A stretch of 46,171 nucleotides of DNA from Burkholderia sp. S171 (GTDB lineage: Bacteria; Pseudomonadota; Gammaproteobacteria; Burkholderiales; Burkholderiaceae), in NCBI RefSeq assembly GCF_009766085.1, contig NZ_LMUF01000025.1, forward strand, positions 1 through 46,171, given 5' to 3'. Position numbers and translations under genes: made by a program. Below are positions 8,696 to 17,494 of this stretch, piece by piece (the first letter of the stretch is position 1; the number at the start of each line of letters is the position of its first letter). Below the pieces are notes generated by a model that did no database searches, was not told the DNA's origin, and was given only the letters and a program-made list of their open reading frames with translations.

Positions 8696-8931
8696 CGTGC
8701 TCTCGGGCTAGCACGAGTGTTCCACGGACCGGCACGGCCTCGCGCGTATTTGCTTCGGCGGTTCTTCGTAGGTTAGCTGCTTGGTCGGCGTAGTTATTTC
8801 GCGGTGTACGGCTTTACGCATCTCGCGGCCTCGTTTCCAGCTGGGTTGGCGACGTGGCTCGTCGTGCGTACAGATTTGGTGGTTGGTTCACGCGGATAGC
8901 GCGGGGTGAACCTCGGACAGGTTCAATCACT
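8696..8931. other. Unique spacer between the inverted repeat arms
   Basis: About 236 bp between the arms is not shared by the two copies. No gene, transposase fragment or RNA is recognised in it. Confidence 0.5.
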
Positions 8932-9250
8932 GGTGGCGAAGCGTGTCAGAACCCGTGTTCGGAGAAGGAGGGTTTCACACATCCGGTGCTCTGGCGAGCA
9001 CCGTGCTTTTGGGGCACCTATGAATGGGAACTGCACGCTGTGGACACTTAGGGTAGTGCGGTTAAAAGCGTTTTCTTTGCTTCGTTTCTTTGTCGCTTTG
9101 GACAAAGAAATGACGTGCCGCCACGCACAGTGGCTAACAGTGATAAAGAGAAAATCCGACTCTCGCAGACCACTAACACTGAAAGCACCACCCCGGCATC
9201 AACCCCCACCGCTACCCCAAAACCCTCCAACCCCGTCCACCGGCGCGAGC
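8932..9250 (+). repeat. Dispersed repeat, copy C (right arm of inverted pair)
   Basis: This is the inverted partner of copy B and a direct partner of copy A. It runs from the CACTGGTGGCGAAGCGTG side through TGGCTAACAGTGATAAAG (9131-9148) to GTCCACCGGCGCGAGC (about 9235-9250). It stops a few bases before the stop codon of the GTPase gene. Confidence 0.85.
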
Positions 9251-9256
9251 AAAAAC

Positions 9257-10423
9257 CTAATGGGTGCCGCAGTCGCAATCATCGCCATGGTCATGATGAT
9301 CGTGATCGTGATCGTGCTCATCTTCATCCATCTCCCACGACGGGAACGGATCGGCCAACAACCCTTCCGACGCTTGCGTCCATTCCTCATCGGTGACGAG
9401 GCAAGCGTCGAAAGCCGCGCGCCAATGCGACTCGTCCAGGCCGGTTCCAATGATCGCCAGTTCCTGCCGACGGTCGCCGATAGTCATATCCTCCGCATCG
9501 CCGTACCAGTCCGCCGCAATTTCGGCTTCCAGTTCCGCATCGCCCGTTGGCCATTCGCTGCGCTCTTGCGCCGCCCACCACATGCCAGCGGGACCATGCC
9601 GGAGCGCGCCACCGGCTTGCGACAACGAGCCGCCAATATCGCTGCGTGTCGCCAGCCAGAAAAAGCCCTTGCAACGCAATACACCCGGCCATTCCTGATG
9701 CACCAGCGCCCACAGCCGCTCGGGATGAAACGGCCGGCGCGCGCGATATACAAAACCACCGATGCCGAGGTCATCGGCCGCCAACACCGATGCTGAATCC
9801 GGATCGGCGTTCAGCATGGCGAGCCAGCCTGGAGCGCTGGAGGTCGCGTCGAAGTCGAAGCGGTCCGTGTTCACCAACTCGCTCGCTGCCACCACGCCTT
9901 GACGGGCATCGATCAGCTCGGCGCGCGGATTGAGCGCATGCAGGATGCGCCGGAGTTTGGCGAGCGCGTTGGTATCGACGAGATCTGTCTTGTTGATCAC
10001 GATCACATCGCAGAACTCGATTTGCGCGATCAGCGCTTCCACAACGGTGCGGTCGTCGTGGTCATCGCTTACCAAACTGCGCTCGCTCAGCGAATCCGTC
10101 GACGCGTAATCGCGCGAAAAGCTCTCCGCATCGACGACGGTCACGATCGTGTCGAGGTGCGCGATGTCGTTATCGAAGATCAGGCTTTCGGCTATCACTT
10201 GCGGGTCGTCGGTACCGGTCGCTTCCACCAGAATCGCGTCGAAGCGGCCTTCGGCGGCAGCGCTGTTGATTTCACTCGATAGATCGTCGATCCGGCCGCG
10301 CACAACCGCGATGGACGTGCCGGCATGATGCGCGAGCAGATGGTCGAGGAGCGTGGTCTTGCCTACGCCTGGCAAACCGGCAAGCACGGTAACGGGCAGG
10401 GGCTGATTCATCGCGTTTGGCAT
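9257..10423 (-). CDS. COG0523 (CobW/P47K) GTPase lacking the CxCC segment
   Basis: COG0523 proteins are metal-related G3E GTPases (CobW, Zn chaperone ZNG1/YeiR, YjiA). Seen here, counting from 10423: Walker A GLPGVGKT (16-23), NKTDL (144-148), the C-terminal CobW_C part (GFVYRARRPFHPERLWALVHQEWPGVLRCKGFFWLATR) and a final His/Asp run (HDHDHDHHDHGDDCDCGTH) suited to binding zinc or another metal. The stretch normally between strand 2 and the Walker B region, with the signature GCxCC motif, is missing: sequence passes from TSIAVV straight to RGRIDDLSSEINSAAAEGRFD. About 50 residues are lost in frame. Start 10423 or 10411 is preferred over 10531 because the family begins just before the P-loop; neither has a clear ribosome site. 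Confidence 0.85.
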   Translation of the reverse strand: MPNAMNQPLPVTVLAGLPGVGKTTLLDHLLAHHAGTSIAVVRGRIDDLSSEINSAAAEGRFDAILVEATGTDDPQVIAESLIFDNDIAHLDTIVTVVDAESFSRDYASTDSLSERSLVSDDHDDRTVVEALIAQIEFCDVIVINKTDLVDTNALAKLRRILHALNPRAELIDARQGVVAASELVNTDRFDFDATSSAPGWLAMLNADPDSASVLAADDLGIGGFVYRARRPFHPERLWALVHQEWPGVLRCKGFFWLATRSDIGGSLSQAGGALRHGPAGMWWAAQERSEWPTGDAELEAEIAADWYGDAEDMTIGDRRQELAIIGTGLDESHWRAAFDACLVTDEEWTQASEGLLADPFPSWEMDEDEHDHDHDHHDHGDDCDCGTH

Positions 10424-10600
10424 CGAAAGAGGGCGCGTAGTCGCGCGAGCGGCCGCTGAAAACGGTGGCGCTTTCAAGAAAACCCGCCTCGAATAGCGGC
10501 GAGCTGGAACGCGGAATTGTGCATCAAACACGGCTGGAACGCCGCGCCATGCGATGAAAAACAGAAGAACTTGAACGAAACAGAATGAAGCGAACCCGGA

Positions 10601-11050
10601 TCAGCGCGATGCCGTCAACAGCTTCCACTTGCCCAGGATATTGATGATCTGCCGTGAGTACTGATCACGCAGCGACGGCGTTTCCGAGTGATACGCGCCG
10701 ACTGCTTGCCACGTGTTGCCATACTTGTTCATCTTCTGACGCAAATGCCACGCAGCGATATAGACCGACTTGCACGGCTGCATCAGCGTGGTGGTCGAAA
10801 TCCCGTACTGCGCGAGCTGCGTCAGGTGCACCGAATTGATCTGCATGAGACCGTAGTCAATGGAACCGTTCGCATTCTTGTTCATTGCATCCGGCTGGTT
10901 GTGCGACTCTTGCCAGGCGATCGCGCGCAGGATCAGCGGATTGACCTTCTGATACTTGGCGGCTTCGTCGAAGCAGTCGGCGTGCGCCGGCGCGGCTGCC
11001 AGTAAGGCGCCGAATCCAATCGCAAAGAGTCGCAAAAACATTTTCATCAT
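10601..11050 (-). CDS. Small secreted lytic transglycosylase (IagB/Slt type)
   Basis: This 149-residue protein has a signal peptide (about 1-24, ending AAPAHA) and an SLT domain: AWQESH with probable catalytic Glu48, YGLMQINS (about 66-73), then AAWHLRQKMNKYGNTWQAVGAYHS. It should cut peptidoglycan glycan strands in the periplasm. Single-domain enzymes of this size often open the wall for secretion machines or appendages; the gsp operon is divergent next door, but a functional link is only suggestive. The start at 11050 is chosen because of an AGGTGG ribosome site and the signal peptide; the longer ORF from 11203 would bury the signal peptide. A 10-bp-period array lies 79-128 bp upstream. Confidence 0.88.
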   Translation of the reverse strand: MMKMFLRLFAIGFGALLAAAPAHADCFDEAAKYQKVNPLILRAIAWQESHNQPDAMNKNANGSIDYGLMQINSVHLTQLAQYGISTTTLMQPCKSVYIAAWHLRQKMNKYGNTWQAVGAYHSETPSLRDQYSRQIINILGKWKLLTASR

Positions 11051-11128
11051 GATAGGTACCACCTGATCGACTGTGTGCCCTGCATCCGCGGACTGCTGCG
11101 GTGAAGACTTCACTTGGTCGGCAAACCG

Positions 11129-11178
11129 GGTAACACCCGGTAAAACTAGGTAAGACTCGGTAAACACGGGAAAACCCA
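11129..11178. repeat. Five tandem 10-bp units (helically phased array)
   Basis: Units begin at 11129, 11139, 11149, 11159 and 11169. The first four start GGTAA and the fifth GGAAA, each followed by an A/C-rich half. The period is exactly 10 bp, close to one helical turn. It lies upstream of the transglycosylase gene and in the gap to gspD. Confidence 0.65.
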
Positions 11179-11692
11179 CCCGCACTTTGCTCATCCAGTG
11201 CACCGAAGCGCTCGTATCATACCGGCAGACTATGGCATTTTAAATTTGACCATCCGACATAGCCAAGCCATGTGACGCCAATTAATCTGAAAGGCAATCG
11301 AAAGTTAATCCAAATCGACCGCGTTTGTCTTTATAGGCGCATAAAACTGGAACGGCTCTACTGCACGGGCGAAAGCGAACAAATATGACAATTTCAACCT
11401 TTTTCCTATGTAGAAAGGGCGGAGTAAGGGTCAAAATCAATAGCCTTTTGTAAGAAGTTTTTTTGAGATTTATGGCCCCTTAATATTTGACGATCGTCGG
11501 CCAAAGATTAGTACTTTTGTGACAAACCTGACACGAAAAGCTGCTATGGTTCACGTTTTTGGGATATGGCATTGCCCAGGCATCGGCCCTGGAAACGTCT
11601 GTTTTAAGCCGTCGTGGTGTCAATAGCGTCGAAAAACGCGCAACACAACGGGCTTGCAGCAGCGTGATCAGCAGGTCTAGACATCACACTCC
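11179..11692. other. Intergenic region before the gsp operon
   Basis: No gene is seen. The stretch 11220-11560 is AT-rich for this genome and probably contains the gsp promoter. Candidate hexamers (TTGACG at 11487-11492, TATGGT at 11545-11550) are not correctly paired, so no promoter is called. Confidence 0.45.
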
Positions 11693-14122
11693 ATGAGAAG
11701 AAAACGTATGGCATTGCGTCGCGTCGCGACCGCTTTGCTGGTGGCCGGTCTTGTCACCACGCAAATTGCGCACGCCCAGGTCACCCTGAATTTCGTCAAT
11801 GCGGATATCGATCAGGTCGCGAAAGCGATCGGCGCCGCGACTGGAAAGACGATCATCGTCGACCCGCGTGTCAAAGGGCAATTGAATCTTGTATCGGAAA
11901 ATCCGGTGCCAGAGGATCAGGCTTTGAAAACGCTGCAGTCGGCATTGAGAATGCAGGGCTTCGCACTCGTGCAAGATCACGGTGTGCTCAAAGTCGTGCC
12001 CGAAGCCGACGCCAAGCTGCAGGGCGTGCCGACCTACGTCGGCAACGCGCCCACGGCGAGAGGCGACCAGGTCATCACCCAGGTGTTCGAGCTGCACAAC
12101 GAATCGGCCAACAACGTGTTGCCGGTCCTGCGTCCGCTGATCTCGCCGAACAACACCATCGCCGCTTACCCTGCCAACAACACGCTGGTCGTCACCGACT
12201 ATGCCGACAACGTGCGGCGTATCGCGAGCATCATCGCGGGTATCGACACAGCGGCGGGCCGGCAGGTCGACGTGGTGCCGCTGAAGAACGCAAACGCGCT
12301 CGACGTTGCCGAGCAGCTGAACAAGCTGCTCGATCCCGGCTCGGTAGGCAGCACCGACGCCACGCTGAAAGTGACCGTCACCGCCGATCCGCGCACGAAC
12401 TCGCTGATGCTGCGCGCGTCCAGCGGCGCACGGCTCGCAGCGGCCAAGCAGCTTGCGCACAAGCTCGACGCGGCCACCACCCAGCCTGGCAACATGCACG
12501 TGGTTTCGCTGCGCAACGCCGACGCCTCGCGCCTCGCTAAAACCCTGCGCGCGATGATGGGCAAGGGCGGCAGCGACAGTTCGTCGTCGTCATCGGGATC
12601 GTCGAGCGGTTCGGGCTCGTTTGGCCAGAACGGTTCCGGCTCGTCTACCGGCACGAACGGCGTGCCGCCGCTGCCGAGCGGACTTGGCAGCAGCAGTTCG
12701 TCGTCGAGCAGCAATCCGATGGCGGGCGGCGGCCAAAGCAAGGACTCGGGCTTCAGCAACAATGACAACAGCAGTTCGAACGATTCACCCGGCAACGGCA
12801 TGATTCAGGCCGACACGGCCACCAACTCGCTGATCATTACCGCGTCCGATCCGGTGTATCGCAACTTGCGTGCAGTGATCGACCAGCTCGATGCTCGCCG
12901 TGCGCAGGTTTATATCGAAGCGCTGATTGTGGAACTGTCGGCAACGACGGGCGCAAATCTCGGCATTCAGTGGCAGGGCGCGCTGCTTTCGCAAAGTGGC
13001 AATAACGGCATTTACGGTAGCTCGAACCTGGGCACGGGCACGTCGAGCATCGTCGATTTGACGGCAGCCGGCGCCACGATTGCGAACAATCCGGCCGCGC
13101 TTGCAGGTCAGACAAACATCCTCGCGCAGGGCCTGAACATCGGACTGCTGCACAAGTTCGGCAACTTCTTCGGCTTGGGCGGTTTGCTCCAGGCGTTGTC
13201 GACGTCGTCGGATGCGAACATTCTGTCCACGCCTAACCTCATCACGCTGGACAACGAGGAAGCGAAGATCGTGGTCGGCCAGAACGTGCCGGTGGTAACC
13301 GGTTCGTACGCCACGCCGACCGCCAATACGGGCACGTCGGTGTCCGCGTTCAATACGTTCGACCGGCGCGACGTGGGCGTGACGCTGCACGTGAAACCGC
13401 AGATCACGACGGGCGGCATACTGAAGCTTCAGCTGTATCAAGAAGATTCCAGCGTCGATACCACCACGACCAACAATCCGGGCGGCGTGACGATCAACAC
13501 GCGCTCGATCCAGTCGACCATCCTGGCGGACGATGGTGAAATCGTCGTGCTTGGCGGCTTGATGCAGGACCAGTATTCGACGAGCAACAGCAAGGTGCCG
13601 CTGCTTGGCGACATCCCCTGGATTGGCCAATTGTTCCGCAGCGAAGCGAAGACGCGGACGAAGACCAACCTGATGGTGTTCCTGCGCCCGGTGATCGTGC
13701 GTGACCAGGCGACCAGCTCGCAGATATCGAACGATCGCTACGAAAACTTGCGTCAGCAACAATACAACTCGACGTCCGATAACCGCATCGAGAAGGATAA
13801 GGACGTGCCAGTTTTACCGCCGGCGCCGATCGGTCCGAGCCAGGGCGGTGTGCCGTCGCAGAACTTGTTCGACTGGAACAACATGACACGCTCGCCGTCG
13901 CAGGGTGGCAGCGCGACGCTGCCCCAGGTGCCGCCGCAGAAGATGCAGGATCAGCAAGGGCAGGTTCAAGGCCAGCAGCAGTATCAGACGGCGCAGCCGC
14001 CGGGCCAGTATCAGGCGCAGCCGCAGTATCAAGGCCAGCCGGCGAATGTGAATAACTACGCTGTGCCGAGTAATTCGGCGCCGGGTGTGCCGCTTAGCGG
14101 CACCACGGGAGCACAGCCGTGA
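11693..14122 (+). CDS. gspD: Type II secretion outer-membrane secretin GspD
   Basis: This 809-residue secretin forms the T2SS outer-membrane channel. A signal peptide ends at AHA, followed by N0 (VTLNFVNADIDQVAKAIGAAT), N1-N3 repeats and the secretin core (VYIEALIVELSATTGANLGIQWQG; LQALSTSSDANILSTPNLITLDNEEA; GDIPWIGQLFRSE). A Ser/Gly/Asn-rich insert of about 80 residues (about 289-369) interrupts the N3 region. The C-terminal tail (about 742-796) is Gln/Pro-rich instead of a recognisable S-domain. Two starts are possible: ATG 11693, or ATG 11708, which follows a purine-rich GAGAAGAAAA. First gene of the operon; its last codons overlap gspE by 4 bp. Confidence 0.95.
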   Translation: MRRKRMALRRVATALLVAGLVTTQIAHAQVTLNFVNADIDQVAKAIGAATGKTIIVDPRVKGQLNLVSENPVPEDQALKTLQSALRMQGFALVQDHGVLKVVPEADAKLQGVPTYVGNAPTARGDQVITQVFELHNESANNVLPVLRPLISPNNTIAAYPANNTLVVTDYADNVRRIASIIAGIDTAAGRQVDVVPLKNANALDVAEQLNKLLDPGSVGSTDATLKVTVTADPRTNSLMLRASSGARLAAAKQLAHKLDAATTQPGNMHVVSLRNADASRLAKTLRAMMGKGGSDSSSSSSGSSSGSGSFGQNGSGSSTGTNGVPPLPSGLGSSSSSSSSNPMAGGGQSKDSGFSNNDNSSSNDSPGNGMIQADTATNSLIITASDPVYRNLRAVIDQLDARRAQVYIEALIVELSATTGANLGIQWQGALLSQSGNNGIYGSSNLGTGTSSIVDLTAAGATIANNPAALAGQTNILAQGLNIGLLHKFGNFFGLGGLLQALSTSSDANILSTPNLITLDNEEAKIVVGQNVPVVTGSYATPTANTGTSVSAFNTFDRRDVGVTLHVKPQITTGGILKLQLYQEDSSVDTTTTNNPGGVTINTRSIQSTILADDGEIVVLGGLMQDQYSTSNSKVPLLGDIPWIGQLFRSEAKTRTKTNLMVFLRPVIVRDQATSSQISNDRYENLRQQQYNSTSDNRIEKDKDVPVLPPAPIGPSQGGVPSQNLFDWNNMTRSPSQGGSATLPQVPPQKMQDQQGQVQGQQQYQTAQPPGQYQAQPQYQGQPANVNNYAVPSNSAPGVPLSGTTGAQP

Positions 14123-15606
14123 GCACGCTGAGCGCGTCTGTCGCGAACGTTGCCACGAGCACGCCGTCGCCGCTCGCGGCACGGCTGATCCCGTACGCGT
14201 TCGCACGGACCGGGCAGATCCTGGTGGCGCACCAGCACGCGGACAGCATCGAAGTGTGGATCAGCGATAAAACCAGCGACGCGGCACTCGCCGAAGTCGC
14301 TCGCAACTTTGGCGCGCTTTCCATCGTGCGTTTGCCGGTGGCCGAACTGTCTGCTGCAATCAATTCGGCGTACTCACGCAATGACGGCAGCGCGGCGCAG
14401 GTCGTGGGCGAAGTGGAAGGCGAAGTCGATCTGTCGCGGCTGATGCAGGACATTCCCGAAATTGAGGATTTGCTCGAGTCGGAAGACGACGCGCCGATCA
14501 TCCGCATGATCAACGCGCTGCTAACGCAGGCGGCGCGCGAACAGGCATCGGATATTCATATCGAACCGTTTGAGACGTCTTCGGTGGTGCGTTTTCGTGT
14601 CGATGGCACCTTGCGCGATGTCGTGCGCCCGAAGAAGGCGCTGCATGGCGCGCTGATCTCGCGTATCAAGATCATGGCGCAACTGGATATCGCGGAAAAA
14701 CGGCTGCCGCAGGATGGCCGTATCACGCTGCGCGTAGGCGGCAGGCCGGTGGACGTGCGCGTGTCGACGCTGCCGACCGGTCATGGCGAACGCGCGGTGC
14801 TGCGTCTGCTGGAAAAAGATGCGCAGCGGCTGAACCTCGAAACGCTGGGCATGGCGCGCGATACGCTGGTTCATTTCGACAAGCTGATCGGCCGCCCGCA
14901 CGGCATCGTGCTGGTCACCGGCCCGACGGGTTCGGGCAAGACGACCACGCTGTATGCCGCGATGTCGCGGCTCGAAACCGCGACCACCAACATCATGACG
15001 GTGGAAGATCCGATCGAATATGACCTGGGCGGGATCGGCCAGACGCAAGTGAATGAGCGCATTGGCATGACCTTCGCGCGCGCGTTGCGATCCATTCTGC
15101 GGCAGGACCCGGACATCATCATGATCGGGGAAATCCGCGATCTTGAGACGGCGCAGATTGCGGTGCAGGCGTCGTTGACGGGTCACCTCGTGCTGGCAAC
15201 TTTGCATACGAACGATGCTGCGTCCGCGGTCACGCGTCTCACCGATATGGGCGTCGAGCCGTATCTGCTCGCGTCGTCGTTGCTCGGCGTGCTGGCGCAG
15301 CGGCTGGTGCGGCAGTTGTGTCCCGTGTGCAAGGAAGAGCGCTCGGAAGATGGCCACGTTCATTGGCATGCGGTCGGCTGCGATAAATGCGGCAACTCGG
15401 GTTATGCGGGACGTCGCGGCGTGTACGAACTGTTGCTGCTCGACGATCCTATTCGCGCGCTGATTCACCGAAATGCATCGGATGCCGAAATTTTGACGGC
15501 CGGGCGCGCACAAGGAATGCGCACGCTGCGCGAGGATGCAAACCGGTGGCTCGCGACCGGCGCAACGTCGCTGGAAGAAGTGCTGCGCGTGACGGGCGGA
15601 GATTAA
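14119..15606 (+). CDS. gspE: Type II secretion ATPase GspE
   Basis: This 495-residue cytoplasmic ATPase powers pseudopilus assembly. Walker A is GPTGSGKTTTLYAAM (about residue 268), the Asp box is MTVEDPIEYDL, Walker B is LRQDPDIIMIGEIRD, and the His box is GHLVLATLHTND. The zinc-type cysteine pairs CPVC and CDKCGNSGYAGRRGVYE are present (about 399-435). The GTG start overlaps the gspD stop (GTGA), indicating translational coupling. Confidence 0.96.
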   Translation: MSTLSASVANVATSTPSPLAARLIPYAFARTGQILVAHQHADSIEVWISDKTSDAALAEVARNFGALSIVRLPVAELSAAINSAYSRNDGSAAQVVGEVEGEVDLSRLMQDIPEIEDLLESEDDAPIIRMINALLTQAAREQASDIHIEPFETSSVVRFRVDGTLRDVVRPKKALHGALISRIKIMAQLDIAEKRLPQDGRITLRVGGRPVDVRVSTLPTGHGERAVLRLLEKDAQRLNLETLGMARDTLVHFDKLIGRPHGIVLVTGPTGSGKTTTLYAAMSRLETATTNIMTVEDPIEYDLGGIGQTQVNERIGMTFARALRSILRQDPDIIMIGEIRDLETAQIAVQASLTGHLVLATLHTNDAASAVTRLTDMGVEPYLLASSLLGVLAQRLVRQLCPVCKEERSEDGHVHWHAVGCDKCGNSGYAGRRGVYELLLLDDPIRALIHRNASDAEILTAGRAQGMRTLREDANRWLATGATSLEEVLRVTGGD

Positions 15607-15612
15607 ACATCC

Positions 15613-16830
15613 ATGCCGGCGTTTCGTTTCGAAGCAATCGACCAGGCGGGCAAGTCGCAGAAAGGCGTACTCGATGCCGACAGCGCCCGTGCCGCCCGCA
15701 GCCAGCTGAGGACGCAGGGGCTGACGCCGCTGGTGGTCGAAGCAGCCGCGACTCGCACGCGGGGTGAGCGCAAACAGCGGTTATCGCTGGGAAAACGCTT
15801 GTCGCAACGCGAGCAGGCCATTCTCACGCGGCAAATCGCCAGCCTGCTGACCGCGGGTCTGCCGCTCGGCGAAACGCTGTCGGTGCTGACCGAGCAATCG
15901 GAACGCGATTATGTTCGCGAGTTGATGGCCGCTATCCGCGGCGAAGTGCTCGGCGGCCATTCGTTCGCGAATGCATTGGCGGAACATCCGCGCGATTTCC
16001 CCGAGATTTATCGCGCGCTGGTAGCCGCCGGGGAACATACCGGCAAGCTTGGACTGGTGTTGTCGCGGCTCGCGGACTACATCGAACAACGCAATGCGCT
16101 GAAGCAGAAGATCGTGCTCGCGTTCACCTATCCCGCGATCGTCACGCTGATCGCATTCGGGATTGTCACGTTCCTGTTGAGTTACGTGGTGCCGCAAGTG
16201 GTGAACGTGTTCGCCAGCACGAAGCAGGCGCTGCCGTTCCTCACCATCGCGATGATGGCGCTCTCCGGCTTCGTGCGGAACTGGTGGTGGGCCGGGCTGA
16301 TCGGCGTGGCGCTGTTGAGCTGGATCATCAAGAGCCTGCTGGCGCGGCCGGGCCCTCGCATGGCGTTCGACCGGTGGCTGCTCACCGCGCCGTTGCTCGG
16401 CAAACTCGTGCGCGGATATAACACCGTGCGTTTTGCCAGCACGCTCGCGATCCTGACCGCGGCCGGCGTGCCAATCCTGCGCGCGCTGCAAGCCGCGGGT
16501 GAAACGCTGAGCAACCGCGCGATGAGCGCGAACGTTGAAGACGCGATCATCCGCGTGCGCGAAGGCACGTCGCTGTCACGCGCGCTTGGCAACACGCGCA
16601 CATTTCCGCCCGTGCTGGTGCATTTGATCCGCTCCGGTGAAGCCACCGGCGACGTCACGACCATGCTCGATCGCGCGTCCGAAGGTGAATCGCGCGAACT
16701 CGAACGCCGCACAATGTTCCTCACGAGCTTGCTGGAACCACTGTTGATCCTCGCAATGGGCGGCATCGTGCTGGTGATCGTGCTGGCGGTGATGCTGCCG
16801 ATCATCGAATTGAATAATCTGGTGCAGTGA
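15613..16830 (+). CDS. gspF: Type II secretion inner-membrane platform protein GspF
   Basis: This 405-residue protein has two T2SF domains and three membrane spans (near residues 170-195, 220-245 and 375-400). The N-terminus MPAFRFEAIDQAGKSQKG is typical. It forms the membrane platform that couples GspE to pseudopilus growth. It starts 6 bp after the gspE stop. Confidence 0.95.
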   Translation: MPAFRFEAIDQAGKSQKGVLDADSARAARSQLRTQGLTPLVVEAAATRTRGERKQRLSLGKRLSQREQAILTRQIASLLTAGLPLGETLSVLTEQSERDYVRELMAAIRGEVLGGHSFANALAEHPRDFPEIYRALVAAGEHTGKLGLVLSRLADYIEQRNALKQKIVLAFTYPAIVTLIAFGIVTFLLSYVVPQVVNVFASTKQALPFLTIAMMALSGFVRNWWWAGLIGVALLSWIIKSLLARPGPRMAFDRWLLTAPLLGKLVRGYNTVRFASTLAILTAAGVPILRALQAAGETLSNRAMSANVEDAIIRVREGTSLSRALGNTRTFPPVLVHLIRSGEATGDVTTMLDRASEGESRELERRTMFLTSLLEPLLILAMGGIVLVIVLAVMLPIIELNNLVQ

Positions 16831-16843
16831 AGAAGCCCATCCC

Positions 16844-17257
16844 ATGAATGCATTCCAGACCCGCCTGCTATCGCTTGTTGCGCTCGCCATTTTTTGCGCG
16901 ACGCTGACGTGGTGGGTCATCACGCTGTCGACAAACCAGGGCGCGCCGTTGCCCGCGGCGGCGGCAACGCGTGCGCCGTCGGTGGAGCAGGCGGCCACGT
17001 TGTTCGGCGGCCAGCTGCAACACCAGGAAAACCAGGACGTGCACTTGTTCGGGATCCTCGCGCTGCAACACGGCGCGGCGGCAATCGTAAGCTACGGCGG
17101 TGAACCGGCGAAAGCGATCTCGCTGGGCGGCCCGCTCACGCCAGGCGTGACGATCAAGGAAGTGCGGGCGCGCTCGATCATCATCGATAGAAAGGGCAAA
17201 ACCTCCGAAGTATTCCTGCCGCCGAACGCGCCCGGCCCGACGATTTACGTGCGCTGA
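16844..17257 (+). CDS. gspC: Short type II secretion protein GspC
   Basis: This 137-residue protein has one N-terminal membrane span (LLSLVALAIFCATLTWWVITL) and a homology-region domain (LFGGQLQHQENQDVHLFGILAL ... VSYGGEPAKAISLGGPLTPGVTIKEVRARSIIIDRKGKTSEVFLP). GspC links the inner-membrane platform to the secretin through its HR domain. Most GspC proteins are about twice as long, with a C-terminal PDZ or coiled-coil domain used in substrate handling; this one ends right after the HR domain. Its position between gspF and gspG supports the assignment. Confidence 0.88.
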   Translation: MNAFQTRLLSLVALAIFCATLTWWVITLSTNQGAPLPAAAATRAPSVEQAATLFGGQLQHQENQDVHLFGILALQHGAAAIVSYGGEPAKAISLGGPLTPGVTIKEVRARSIIIDRKGKTSEVFLPPNAPGPTIYVR

Positions 17258-17494
17258 TTCCTGCGACGAATATGCGCTGAGGCCGTTCAGGATCAAAAGG
17301 AACCAACGAGCGCCGCTTACGAAGTGAAATCTGCCCGGGCCGGAGCTATAGAATGCTTGCCTGCCCGCAGCGACCGTTGATTGTTCCTACGAATGGTCCA
17401 TCGTCGACGATCCGGATAGGGTGGCAGACGGGCATCGAGCCTCATGGCGAGCCTGAGCGCTGTAACGACATCAATTGGAAAGGAAGATCAAGTC
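17258..17494 (+). other. Gap within the gsp operon
   Basis: This 237-bp space between gspC and gspG is the longest inside the operon and may hold a secondary promoter or processing site that raises expression of the major pseudopilin. The TATAGAAT at 17348-17355 resembles a -10, but no good -35 is seen. Confidence 0.4.

Noticed and set aside
8358..9250. Insertion sequence or transposon after hupB
   Set aside because: Inverted arms are present, but no transposase fragment is readable in the spacer or arms, so only a repeat is claimed.
8906..9796. A 296-codon plus-strand ORF spanning repeat copy C and the GTPase gene
   Set aside because: Its first part is the dispersed repeat and the rest is antisense to a clear GTPase gene; composition is Arg/Pro-rich as expected for a shadow frame.
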